Under the pieces are notes generated by a model. It was given only the letters and a program-made list of their open reading frames with translations, was not told where the DNA came from and did no database searches. A stretch of 64,000 nucleotides of DNA from Eledone cirrhosa (lineage: Eukaryota; Mollusca; Cephalopoda; Octopoda; Eledonidae), in NCBI GenBank assembly GCA_964016885.1, contig OZ024742.1, forward strand, positions 6,446,658-6,510,657, read 5' to 3'. Positions 12,040-23,560 of this stretch are shown here, in pieces (within the stretch, counting starts at the first letter, position 1; each line of letters begins with the position of its first letter). The position numbers and the translations under genes were made by a program.

Positions 12040-12041
12040 CC
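12034..12041. other. GGTTAACC palindrome, once per typical monomer (example)
   Basis: This is a perfect 8-bp palindrome that contains the HpaI recognition sequence GTTAAC. It recurs at 57-bp spacing in most monomers. It is broken in recognisable classes: TTCACC, TTAAGC, TTAATC, TTAACTAG and TTACCCC. A digest at this site would therefore give a 57-bp ladder, with longer steps where the variant classes sit. Palindromic cores are common in satellites and can be bound by dimeric proteins. No protein is implied here. Confidence 0.75.
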
Positions 12042-14766
12042 AGAGCAGTTTAGTGATCTATAACATAGTTCCTTACCCTAGTAGTTAGAGGGTTAATCAA
12101 AGCAGTTCAGTGATTTATAACATGGTTTCTTACCCTACTAGTTAGAGGGTTAACCAGAGCAGTTTAGTGATCCACAACATAGTTCATTTTCCTAGTAGTT
12201 AGAGGTTAACCAGAGCAGTTTAGTGATCCACAACATAGTTCCTTATCCTAGTAGTTAGAGGGTTAACCAGAAAAGTTTAGTGATATATGACATAGTTTCT
12301 TACCCTAGTAGTTAGAGGGTTCACCAGAACAGTTTAGTGATATATGACATAGTTCCTTACCCTAGTAGTTAGAGGGTTAACCACAGCAGTTTAGTGATCT
12401 AAAACATAGTTTCTTACCCTAGTAGTTAGAGGGTTAACCAGAGCAGTTTAGTGATCTATAACATAGTTCCTTACCCTAGAAGTTAGAGGTTAACCAGAGC
12501 AGTTTAGTGATCTATAACATAGTTCCTTACCCTAGAAGTTAGAGGGTTAACCAGAGCAGTTTAGTGATCTATAACATAGTTCCTGACCCTAGAAGTTAGT
12601 GGGTTAACCAGAGCAGTTTAGTGATATATAACATTGTCTCTTACCCTAGTAGTTAGAGGGTTAACCACAGCAGTTTAGTGATCTATAACATAGTTTCTTA
12701 CCCTAGTAGTTAGAGGGTTAACCAGAGCAGTTTAGTGATCTATAACATAGTTTCTTAGCCTAGCAGTTAGAGGGTTAACCAGAGCAGTTTTGTGATCTAT
12801 AACATAGTTCCTGACCCTAGAAGTTAGTGGGTTAACCAGAGCAGTTTAGTGATCTATAACATAGTTCCTTACCCTAGAAGTTAGAGGGTTAACCAGAGCA
12901 GTTTAGTGATCTATAACATAGTTCCTTACCCTAGAAGTTAGAGGGTTAACCAGAGCAGTTCAGTGATCTATAACATAGTTCCTGGCCCTAGAAGTTAGTG
13001 GGTTAACCAGAGCAGTTTAGTGATATATAACATAGTTTCTTAGACTTGAAGTTAGAGGTTTAACCAGAGCAGTTTAGTCATATATAACATAGTTCCCTAC
13101 CCTAGTAGTTAGAGGGTTAACCAGAGCAGTTTAGTGATCTATAACATAGTTCCTGACCCTAGAAGTTAGTGGGTTAACCAGAGCAGTTTAGTGATATATA
13201 ACATGGTTCCTTACCCTAGTAGGTAGAGGGTTAACCAGAGCATTTTAGTGATCTATAACATACTTCCTTACCCTAGTAGTTAGAGGGTTACCCCGTGCAG
13301 TTTAGTGATCTATAACATAGTTTCTTACCCTAGTAGTTAGAGGGTTAACCTGAGCAGTTCAGTGATCTATAACATAGTTTCTTAGCCTAGTAGTTAGAGG
13401 GTTAACCAGAGCAGTTTAGTGATCTATAACATATATCTTTACCCTAGTAGTTAGAGGGTTAACCAGAGCAGTTTAGTCATGTATAACATATTTCTTTAAC
13501 CTAGTAGTTAGAGGGTTAACCAGAGCAGTTTAATGATCTATAACATATTTCTTTACCCTAGTAGTTAGAGGGTTAACCAGAGCAGTTTAGTGATCTATAA
13601 CATAGTTCCTTAACATATTAGTTAGAGGGTTAACTAGAGCAGTTTAGTGATCTATAACATAGTTCCTTAACCTAGTAGTTAGAGGGTTAACCAGAGCAGT
13701 TTAGTGATCTATAACATAGTTCCTTACCCTAGTAATTAGAGGGTTAACCAGAGCAGTTTAATGATCTATAACATGGTTTCTTAGCCTAGTAGGTAGAGGG
13801 TTAACCAGAGCTGTTTAGTGATCTATAACATGGTTTCTTACCCTAGTAGGTAGAGGGTAACCAGAGCATTTTAGTGATCTATAACATACTTCCTTACCCT
13901 AGTAGTTAGAGGGTTACCCCGTGCAGTTTAGTGATCTATAACATAGTTTCTTACCCTAGTAGTTAGAGGGTTAAGCAGAGCAGTTTAGTGATATGTAACA
14001 TAGTTTCTTAGACTTGTAGTTAGAGGGTTAACCAGAGCAGTTTAGTGATATATAACATAGTTCCTTACCCTAGAAGTTAGAGGGTTAACCAGAGCAGTCT
14101 AGTGATCTATAACAAAGTTTCTTAGCCTAGTAGTTCGAGGGTTAACCAGAGCAGTTTAGTGATCTATAACATGGTTTCTTACCCTAGTAGTTAGAGGGTT
14201 AACCTGAGCAGTTTAGTGATCTATAACATATATCTTTACCCTAGTAGTTAGAGGGTTAACCAGAGCAGTTTAGTGATGTATAACATATTTCTTTAACCTA
14301 GTAGTTAGAGGGTTAACCAGAGCAGTTTAATGATCTATAACATATTTCTTTACCCTAGTAGTTAGAGGGTTAACCAGAGCAGTTTAGTGATCTATAACAT
14401 AGTTCCTTAACATATTAGTTAGAGGGTTAACTAGAGCAGTTTAGTGATATATGACGTAGTTCCTTACCCTAGTAGTTAGAGGGTTCAACAGAGCAGTTTT
14501 GTGATATATGACATAGTTCCTTACCCTAGTAGTTAGAGGGTTAACGACAGCATTTTAGTGATATATAACATATTTTCTTACCCTAGTAGATAGAGGGTTA
14601 AGCAGAGCAGTTTAGTAATCTATAACATAGATTCTTACCCTAGTAGTTAGAGGGTTAACCAGAGCAGTTTTGTGATCTATAACATAGTTCCTTACCCTAG
14701 TAGTTAGAGGGTTAACTAGAGCAGTTTAGTGATCTATAACATAGTTCCTTACCCTAGAGGTTAGTG

Positions 14767-16760
14767 GGTTAACCAGAGCAGTTTAGTGATATATAACATG
14801 GTTTCTTACCCTAGTAGGTAGAGGATTAACCAGAGCTGTTTAGTGATCTATAACATGGTTTCTTACCCTAGTAGTTAGAGGGTTAACCAGAGCAGTTTAG
14901 TGATCTATAACATATATCTTTACCCTAGTAGTTAGAGGGTTAACCAGAGCAGTTTAGTGATGTATAACATATTTCTTTAACCTAGTAGTTAGAGGGTTAA
15001 CCAGAGCAGTTTAATGATCTATAACATATTTCTTTACCCTAGTAGTTAGAGGGTTAACCAGAGCAGTTTAGTGATCTATAACATAGTTCCTTAACATATT
15101 AGTTAGAGGGTTAACTAGAGCAGTTTAGTGATATATGACGTAGTTCCTTACCCTAGTAGTTAGAGGGTTCACCAGAGCAGTTTAGTGATATATGACATAG
15201 TTCCTTACCCTAGTAGTTAGAGGGTTAACCACAGCATTTTAGTGATATATAACATATTTTCTTACCCTAGTAGTTAGAGGGTTAACCAGAGCAGTTTTGT
15301 GATCTATAACATAGTTCCTTACCCTAGTAGTTCGAGGGTTAACCAGAGCAGTTTAGTGATCTATAACATGGTTTCTTACCCTAGTAGTTAGAGGGTTAAC
15401 CAGAGCAGTTTAGTGATGTATAACATAGTTCCTTAGCCTAGTAGTTAGAGGGTTAATCAAAGCAGTTTAGTGATTTATAACATGGTTTCTTACCTAGGAG
15501 TTAGAGGGTTAATCAAAACAGTTTAGTGATTTATAACATGGTTTCTTACCCTAGGAGTTAGAGGGTTAACCAGAGCAGTTTAGTGATCTATAACATAGTT
15601 CCTTGCCCTAGTAGTTAGAGGGTTAATCAAAGCAGTTCAGTGATTTATAACATGGTTTCTTACCCTAGGAGTTAGAGGGTTAACCAGAGCAGTTTAGTGA
15701 TCTATAACATAGTTCCTTACCCTAGTAGTTAGAGGGTTAACCAGAGCAGTTTAGTGATCTATAACATAGATTCTTACCCTAGTAGTTAGAAGGTTAACCA
15801 GAGTAGTTTAGTGATATATAACAATAGTCCCTTACCCTAGTAGTTAGAGGGTTAACCAGAGCAGCTTACTGATCTATAACATAGTTCCTTACCCTAGTAG
15901 TTAGAGGGTTAACCAGAGCAGTTTAGTGATCCACAACATAGTTCATTTTCCTAGTAGTTAGAGGTTAAGCAGAGCAGTTTAGTGATCCACAACATAGTTC
16001 CTTATCCTAGTAGTTAGAGGGTTAACCAGAAAAGTTTAGTGATATATGACATAGTTCCTTACCCTAGTAGTTAGAGGGTTCACCAGATCAGTTTAGTGAT
16101 ATATGACGTAGTTCCTTACCCTAGTAGTTAGAGGGTTCACCAGAGCAGTTTAGTGATATATGACATAGTTCCTTACCCTAGTAGTTAGAGGGTTAACCAG
16201 AGCAGTTTAGTGATCTATAACATAGTTCCTTACCCTAGAAGTTAGAGGGTTAACCAGAGCAGTTTAGTGATCTATAACATAGTCCCTTACCCTAGAAGTT
16301 AGTGGGTTAACCAGAACAGTTTAGTGATCTATAACATAGTTCCTTACCCTAGAAGTTAGAGGGTTAACCAGAGCAGTTTAGTGATCTATAACATAGTTCC
16401 TTACCCTAGAAGTTAGAGGGTTAACCAGAGCAGTTTAGTGATCTATAACATAGTTCCTGACCCTAGAAGTTAGTGGGTTAACCAGAGCAGTTTAGTGATA
16501 TATAACATGGTTTCTTACCCTAGTAGGTAGAGGGTTCACCAGAGCAGTTTAGTGATATATGACATAGTTCCTTACCCTAGTAGTTAGAGAGTTAACCACA
16601 GCAGTTTAGTGATATATAACATAGTTTCTTAGACTTGTAGTTAGAGGGTTAACCAGAGCAGTTTAGTCATATATAACATAGTTCCTTACCCTAGTAGTTA
16701 GAGGGTTAACCAGAGCAGTTTAGTGATCTATAACATAGTTCCTGACCCTAGAAGTTAGTG
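14767..16760 (+). repeat. Mosaic segment between the 3,531-bp and 2,960-bp pairs
   Basis: This is ordinary satellite in the same orientation. Its right part (from 15,608) is the copy of 6,610-8,115 described separately. Its left part reuses the classes ATATATCTTT, TTAACATATTAG, TATGACGTAG, CACAGCATTTTAG and GTTCGAGG, with a local doubling of the TTAATCAAA monomer near 15,450-15,540 (TTAATCAAAG, then TTAATCAAAAC). No other element is visible. Confidence 0.7.
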
Positions 16761-17115
16761 GGTTAACCAGAGCAGTTTAGTGATATATAACATGGTTTCT
16801 TACCCTAGTAGGTAGAGGGTTAACCAGAGCTGTTTAGTGATCTATAACATGGTTTCTTACCCTAGTAGGTAGAGGGTTAACCAGAGCATTTTAGTGTTTA
16901 TAACATACTTCCTTACCCTAGTAGTTAGAGGGTTACTCCGTGCAGTTTAGTGATCTATAACATAGTTTCTTACCCTAGTAGTTAGAGGGTTAACCTGAGC
17001 AGTTCAGTGATCTATAAAATAGTTTCTTAGCCTAGAAGTTAGAGGGTTAACCAGAGCAGTTTAGTGATCTATAACATATATCTTTACCCTAGTAGTTAGA
17101 GGGTTAACCAGAGCA
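15608..17115 (+). repeat. 1.5-kb block, copy 2 of 6,610-8,115
   Basis: This is the partner of 6,610-8,115. It carries the same ordered markers, including the TAACAATAGTCCC monomer, the GAGAGTTAACC monomer followed by TTAGACTTG, and the ACTCCGTG monomer at 16,935. It runs into the start of the 2,960-bp unit at 16,761. Its end is defined by GATCTATAACATATTTCC replacing GATGTATAACATATTTC. Confidence 0.8.
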
Positions 17116-19720
17116 GTTTAGTGATCTATAACATATTTCCTTAACATATTAGTTAGAGGGTTAACTAGAGCAGTTTAGTGATATATGACGTAGTTCCTTA
17201 CCCTAGTAGTTAGAGGGTTCACCAGAGCAGTTTAGTGATCTATAACATATTTCCTTAACATATTAGTTAGAGGGTTAACTAGAGCAGTTTAGTGATATAT
17301 GACGTAGTTCCTTACCCTAGTAGTTAGAGGGTTCACCAGAGCAGTTTAGTGATATATGACATAGTTCCTTACCCTAGTAGTTAGAGGGTTAACCACAGCA
17401 TTGTAGTGATATATAACATATTTTCTTACCCTAGTAGATAGTGGGTTAAGCAGAGCAGTTTAGTGATCTATAACATAGTTTCTTACCCTAGTAGTTAGAA
17501 GGTTAACCAGAGCAGTTTTGTGATCTATAACATAGTTCCTTACCCTAGTAGTTAGAGGGTTAACCAGAGCAGTTTAGTGATCTATAACATAGTTCCTTAC
17601 CCTAGTAGTTAGAGGGTTAATCAAAGCAGTTCAGTGATTTATAACATGGTTTCTTACCCTACTAGTTAGAGGGTTAACCAGAGCAGTTTAGTGATCCACA
17701 ACATAGTTCATTTTCCTAGTAGTTATAGGTTAACCAGAGCAGTTTAGTGATCCACAACATAGTTCCTTATCCTAGTAGTTAGAGGGTTAACCAGAAAAGT
17801 TTAGTGATATATGACATAGTTCCTTACCCTAGTAGTTAGAGGGTTCACCAGATCAGTTTAGTGATATAAGACGTAGTTCCTTACCCTAGTAGTTAGAGGG
17901 TTCACCAGAGCAGTTTAGTGATATATGACATAGTTCCTTACCCTAGTAGTTAGAGGGTTAACCACAGCAGTTTAGTGATCTATAACATAGTTTCTTACCC
18001 TAGTAGTTAGAGGGTTAACCAGAGCAGTTTAGTGATCTATAACATAGTTCCTTACCCTAGAAGTTAGAGGTTAACCAGAGCAGTTTAGTGATCTATAACA
18101 TAGTTCCTTACCCTAGAAGTTAGAGGGTTAACCAGAGCAGTTTAGTGATCTATAACATAGTTCCTGACCCTAGAAGTTAGTGGGTTAACCAGAGCAGTTT
18201 AGTGATATATAACATTGTCTCTTACCCTAGTAGTTAGAGGGTTAACCACAGCAGTTTAGTGATCTATAACATAGTTTCTTACCCTAGTAGTTAGAGGGTT
18301 AACCAGAGCAGTTTAGTGATCTATAACATAGTTTCTTAGCCTAGCAGTTAGAGGGTTAACCAGAGCAGTTTTGTGATCTATAACATAGTTCCTGACCCTA
18401 GAAGTTAGTGGGTTAACCAGAGCAGTTTAGTGATATATAACATAGTTCCTTACCCTAGAAGTTAGAGGGTTAACCAGAGCAGTTTAGTGATCTATAACAT
18501 AGTTCCTTACCCTAGAAGTTAGAGGGTTAACCAGAGCAGTTTAGTGATCTATAACATAGTTCCTGGCCCTAGAAGTTAGTGGGTTAACCAGAGCAGTTTA
18601 GTGATATATAACATAGTTTCTTAGACTTGAAGTTAGATGTTTAACCAGAGCAGTTTAGTCATATATAACATAGTTCCCTACCCTAGTAGTTAGAGGGTTA
18701 ACCAGAGCAGTTTAGTGATCTATAACATAGTTCCTGACCCTAGAAGTTAGTGGGTTAACCAGAGCAGTTTAGTGATATATAACATGGTTCCTTACCCTAG
18801 TAGGTAGAGGGTTAACCAGAGCTGTTTAGTGATCTATAACATGTTTCTTACCCTAGTAGGTAGAGGGTTAACCAGAGCATTTTAGTGATCTATAACATAC
18901 TTCCTTACCCTAGTAGTTAGAGGGTTACCCCGTGCAGTTTAGTGATCTATAACATAGTTTCTTACCCTAGTAGTTAGAGGGTTAACCTGAGCAGTTCAGT
19001 GATCTATAACATAGTTTCTTAGCCCAGTAGTTAGAGGGTTAACCAGAGCAGGTTAGTGATCTATAACATATATCTTTACCCTAGTAGTTAGAGGGTTAAC
19101 CAGAGCAGTTTAGTGATGTATAACATATTTCTTTAACCTAGTAGTTAGAGGGTTAACCAGAGCAGTTTAATGATCTATAACATATTTCTTTACCCTAGTA
19201 GTTAGAGGGTTAACCAGAGCAGTTTAGTGATCTATAACATAGTTCCTTAACATATTAGTTAGAGGGTTAACTAGAGCAGTTTAGTGATCTATAACATAGT
19301 TCCTTACCCTAGTAATTAGAGGGTTAACCAGAGCAGTTTAATGATCTATAACATGGTTTCTTAGCCTAGTAGGTAGAGGGTTAACCAGAGCTGTTTAGTG
19401 ATCTATAACATGGTTTCTTACCCTAGTAGGTAGAGGGTTAACCAGAGCATTTTAGTGATCTATAACATACTTCCTTACCCTAGTAGTTAGAGGGTTACCC
19501 CGTGCAGTTTAGTGATCTATAACATAGTTTCTTACCTTTGTAGTTAGAGGGTTAAGCAGAGCAGTTTAGTGATATGTAACATAGTTTCTTAGACTTGTAG
19601 TTAGAGGGTTAACCAGAGCAGTTTAGTGATATATAACATAGTTCCTTACCCTAGAAGTTAGAGGGTTAACCAGAGCAGTCTAGTGATCTATAACAAAGAT
19701 TCTTAGCCGAGTAGTTCGAG
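16761..19720 (+). repeat. 2,960-bp tandem duplication, copy 1 (identical to copy 2)
   Basis: This HOR unit has 52 monomers less four bases. It was compared with 19,721-22,680 block by block, and I found no difference over the whole length. The shared private changes include CTATAAAATAG near 17,013, TAGTGGGTTAAG near 17,440, AGTTATAGGTTAACC near 17,721, GATATAAGACG near 17,866, AGATGTTTAACC near 18,635, ACATGTTTCTTACC near 18,841, TTAGCCCAG near 19,020, CAGGTTAGTG near 19,049, TTACCTTTG near 19,534 and TTAGCCGAG near 19,695. It also holds an internal near-repeat, two TTAACATATTAG plus TATGACGTAG pairs close together at 17,130-17,310. Confidence 0.95.
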
Positions 19721-22680
19721 GGTTAACCAGAGCAGTTTAGTGATATATAACATGGTTTCTTACCCTAGTAGGTAGAGGGTTAACCAGAGCTGTTTAGTGA
19801 TCTATAACATGGTTTCTTACCCTAGTAGGTAGAGGGTTAACCAGAGCATTTTAGTGTTTATAACATACTTCCTTACCCTAGTAGTTAGAGGGTTACTCCG
19901 TGCAGTTTAGTGATCTATAACATAGTTTCTTACCCTAGTAGTTAGAGGGTTAACCTGAGCAGTTCAGTGATCTATAAAATAGTTTCTTAGCCTAGAAGTT
20001 AGAGGGTTAACCAGAGCAGTTTAGTGATCTATAACATATATCTTTACCCTAGTAGTTAGAGGGTTAACCAGAGCAGTTTAGTGATCTATAACATATTTCC
20101 TTAACATATTAGTTAGAGGGTTAACTAGAGCAGTTTAGTGATATATGACGTAGTTCCTTACCCTAGTAGTTAGAGGGTTCACCAGAGCAGTTTAGTGATC
20201 TATAACATATTTCCTTAACATATTAGTTAGAGGGTTAACTAGAGCAGTTTAGTGATATATGACGTAGTTCCTTACCCTAGTAGTTAGAGGGTTCACCAGA
20301 GCAGTTTAGTGATATATGACATAGTTCCTTACCCTAGTAGTTAGAGGGTTAACCACAGCATTGTAGTGATATATAACATATTTTCTTACCCTAGTAGATA
20401 GTGGGTTAAGCAGAGCAGTTTAGTGATCTATAACATAGTTTCTTACCCTAGTAGTTAGAAGGTTAACCAGAGCAGTTTTGTGATCTATAACATAGTTCCT
20501 TACCCTAGTAGTTAGAGGGTTAACCAGAGCAGTTTAGTGATCTATAACATAGTTCCTTACCCTAGTAGTTAGAGGGTTAATCAAAGCAGTTCAGTGATTT
20601 ATAACATGGTTTCTTACCCTACTAGTTAGAGGGTTAACCAGAGCAGTTTAGTGATCCACAACATAGTTCATTTTCCTAGTAGTTATAGGTTAACCAGAGC
20701 AGTTTAGTGATCCACAACATAGTTCCTTATCCTAGTAGTTAGAGGGTTAACCAGAAAAGTTTAGTGATATATGACATAGTTCCTTACCCTAGTAGTTAGA
20801 GGGTTCACCAGATCAGTTTAGTGATATAAGACGTAGTTCCTTACCCTAGTAGTTAGAGGGTTCACCAGAGCAGTTTAGTGATATATGACATAGTTCCTTA
20901 CCCTAGTAGTTAGAGGGTTAACCACAGCAGTTTAGTGATCTATAACATAGTTTCTTACCCTAGTAGTTAGAGGGTTAACCAGAGCAGTTTAGTGATCTAT
21001 AACATAGTTCCTTACCCTAGAAGTTAGAGGTTAACCAGAGCAGTTTAGTGATCTATAACATAGTTCCTTACCCTAGAAGTTAGAGGGTTAACCAGAGCAG
21101 TTTAGTGATCTATAACATAGTTCCTGACCCTAGAAGTTAGTGGGTTAACCAGAGCAGTTTAGTGATATATAACATTGTCTCTTACCCTAGTAGTTAGAGG
21201 GTTAACCACAGCAGTTTAGTGATCTATAACATAGTTTCTTACCCTAGTAGTTAGAGGGTTAACCAGAGCAGTTTAGTGATCTATAACATAGTTTCTTAGC
21301 CTAGCAGTTAGAGGGTTAACCAGAGCAGTTTTGTGATCTATAACATAGTTCCTGACCCTAGAAGTTAGTGGGTTAACCAGAGCAGTTTAGTGATATATAA
21401 CATAGTTCCTTACCCTAGAAGTTAGAGGGTTAACCAGAGCAGTTTAGTGATCTATAACATAGTTCCTTACCCTAGAAGTTAGAGGGTTAACCAGAGCAGT
21501 TTAGTGATCTATAACATAGTTCCTGGCCCTAGAAGTTAGTGGGTTAACCAGAGCAGTTTAGTGATATATAACATAGTTTCTTAGACTTGAAGTTAGATGT
21601 TTAACCAGAGCAGTTTAGTCATATATAACATAGTTCCCTACCCTAGTAGTTAGAGGGTTAACCAGAGCAGTTTAGTGATCTATAACATAGTTCCTGACCC
21701 TAGAAGTTAGTGGGTTAACCAGAGCAGTTTAGTGATATATAACATGGTTCCTTACCCTAGTAGGTAGAGGGTTAACCAGAGCTGTTTAGTGATCTATAAC
21801 ATGTTTCTTACCCTAGTAGGTAGAGGGTTAACCAGAGCATTTTAGTGATCTATAACATACTTCCTTACCCTAGTAGTTAGAGGGTTACCCCGTGCAGTTT
21901 AGTGATCTATAACATAGTTTCTTACCCTAGTAGTTAGAGGGTTAACCTGAGCAGTTCAGTGATCTATAACATAGTTTCTTAGCCCAGTAGTTAGAGGGTT
22001 AACCAGAGCAGGTTAGTGATCTATAACATATATCTTTACCCTAGTAGTTAGAGGGTTAACCAGAGCAGTTTAGTGATGTATAACATATTTCTTTAACCTA
22101 GTAGTTAGAGGGTTAACCAGAGCAGTTTAATGATCTATAACATATTTCTTTACCCTAGTAGTTAGAGGGTTAACCAGAGCAGTTTAGTGATCTATAACAT
22201 AGTTCCTTAACATATTAGTTAGAGGGTTAACTAGAGCAGTTTAGTGATCTATAACATAGTTCCTTACCCTAGTAATTAGAGGGTTAACCAGAGCAGTTTA
22301 ATGATCTATAACATGGTTTCTTAGCCTAGTAGGTAGAGGGTTAACCAGAGCTGTTTAGTGATCTATAACATGGTTTCTTACCCTAGTAGGTAGAGGGTTA
22401 ACCAGAGCATTTTAGTGATCTATAACATACTTCCTTACCCTAGTAGTTAGAGGGTTACCCCGTGCAGTTTAGTGATCTATAACATAGTTTCTTACCTTTG
22501 TAGTTAGAGGGTTAAGCAGAGCAGTTTAGTGATATGTAACATAGTTTCTTAGACTTGTAGTTAGAGGGTTAACCAGAGCAGTTTAGTGATATATAACATA
22601 GTTCCTTACCCTAGAAGTTAGAGGGTTAACCAGAGCAGTCTAGTGATCTATAACAAAGATTCTTAGCCGAGTAGTTCGAG
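19721..22680 (+). repeat. 2,960-bp tandem duplication, copy 2 (identical to copy 1)
   Basis: This copy is identical by eye to 16,761-19,720. The junction is at GGTTAACCAG after TTCGAG at about 19,720. Copy 2 runs on for a few tens of bases past 22,680 before it diverges (GATCTATAACATGG instead of GATATATAACATGG). It carries no private change of its own, which means either a very recent event or a sequence counted twice during assembly. Its right half also forms the first copy of the ~3,020-bp pair. Confidence 0.93.
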
Positions 22681-23560
22681 GGTTAACCAGAGCAGTTTAG
22701 TGATCTATAACATGGTTTCTTACCCTAGTAGTTAGTGGGTTAAGCTGAGCAGTTTAGTGATCTATAACATATATCTTTACCCTAGTAGTTAGAGGGTTAA
22801 CCAGAGCAGTTTAGTGATGTATAATATATTTCTTTAACCTAGTAGTTAGAGGGTTAACTAGAGCAGTTTAGTGATATATGACGTAGTTCCTTACCCTAGT
22901 AGTTAGAGGGTTCAACAGAGCAGTTTTGTGATATATGACATAGTTCCTTACCCTAGTAGTTAGAGGGTTAACCACAGCATTTTAGTGATATATAACATAT
23001 TTTCTTACCCTAGTAGATAGAGGGTTAAGCAGAGCAGTTTAGTAATCTATAACATAGATTCTTACCCTAGTAGTTGGAGGGTTAACCAGAGCAGTTTTGT
23101 GATCTATAACATAGTTCCTTACCCTAGGAGTTAGAGGGTTAACCAGAGCAGTTTAGTGATCTATAACATAGTTCCTTACCCTAGTAGTTAGAGGGTTAAT
23201 CAAAGCAGTTCAGTGATTTATAACATGGTTTCTTACCCTAGGAGTTAGAGGGTTAACCAGAGCAGTTTAGTGATCTATAACATAGTTCCTTACCCTAGTA
23301 GTTAGAGGGTTAACCAGAGCAGTTTAGTGATCTATAACATAGTTTCTTACCCTAGTAGTTAGAGGGTTAACCAGAGCAGTTTAGTGATATATAACAATAG
23401 TTCCTTACCCTAGTAGTTAGAGGGTTAACCAGAGCAGCTTACTGATCTATAACATAGTTCCTTACCCTAATAGTTAGAGGGTTAACCAGAGCAGTTTAGT
23501 GATCCACAACATAGTTCCTTATCCTAGTAGTTAGAGGGTTAACCAGAAAAGTTTAGTGAT
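20540..23560 (+). repeat. ~3,020-bp tandem duplication, copy 1
   Basis: This unit has 53 monomers less one or two bases. It overlaps the right half of 19,721-22,680. Offsets to copy 2 are 3,019 at the left (TTAATCAAAG at 20,578 and 23,597) and 3,020 after ACATGTTTC, a one-base deletion found only here. Paired markers are ACCCCGTG at 21,887/24,907 and 22,457/25,477, and TAGTTGGAGG at 23,071/26,091. Copies differ at several sites. GATATAAGACG is shared, while AGTTATAGG (here) against AGTTAGAGG and TTAGCCCAG (here) against TTAGCCTAG are not. Copy 2 also differs by AGAATGTTAACC near 25,300. Confidence 0.87.

Larger units (their letters stand above)
11236..14766 (+). repeat. 3,531-bp tandem duplication, copy 2
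   Basis: This follows copy 1 directly. The junction lies within a shared GGGTTAACC, so the exact crossover base cannot be fixed. Copy 1 leaves this sequence at 11,236 reading on into GATCTATAACATAG and TTCCTGACC, whereas copy 2 diverges at about 14,791 with GATATATAACATGG. Offsets of 3,530-3,531 hold throughout, so no whole monomer was gained or lost after duplication. The missing T at about 13,858 (AGAGGGTAACC) is specific to this copy. Confidence 0.9.
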
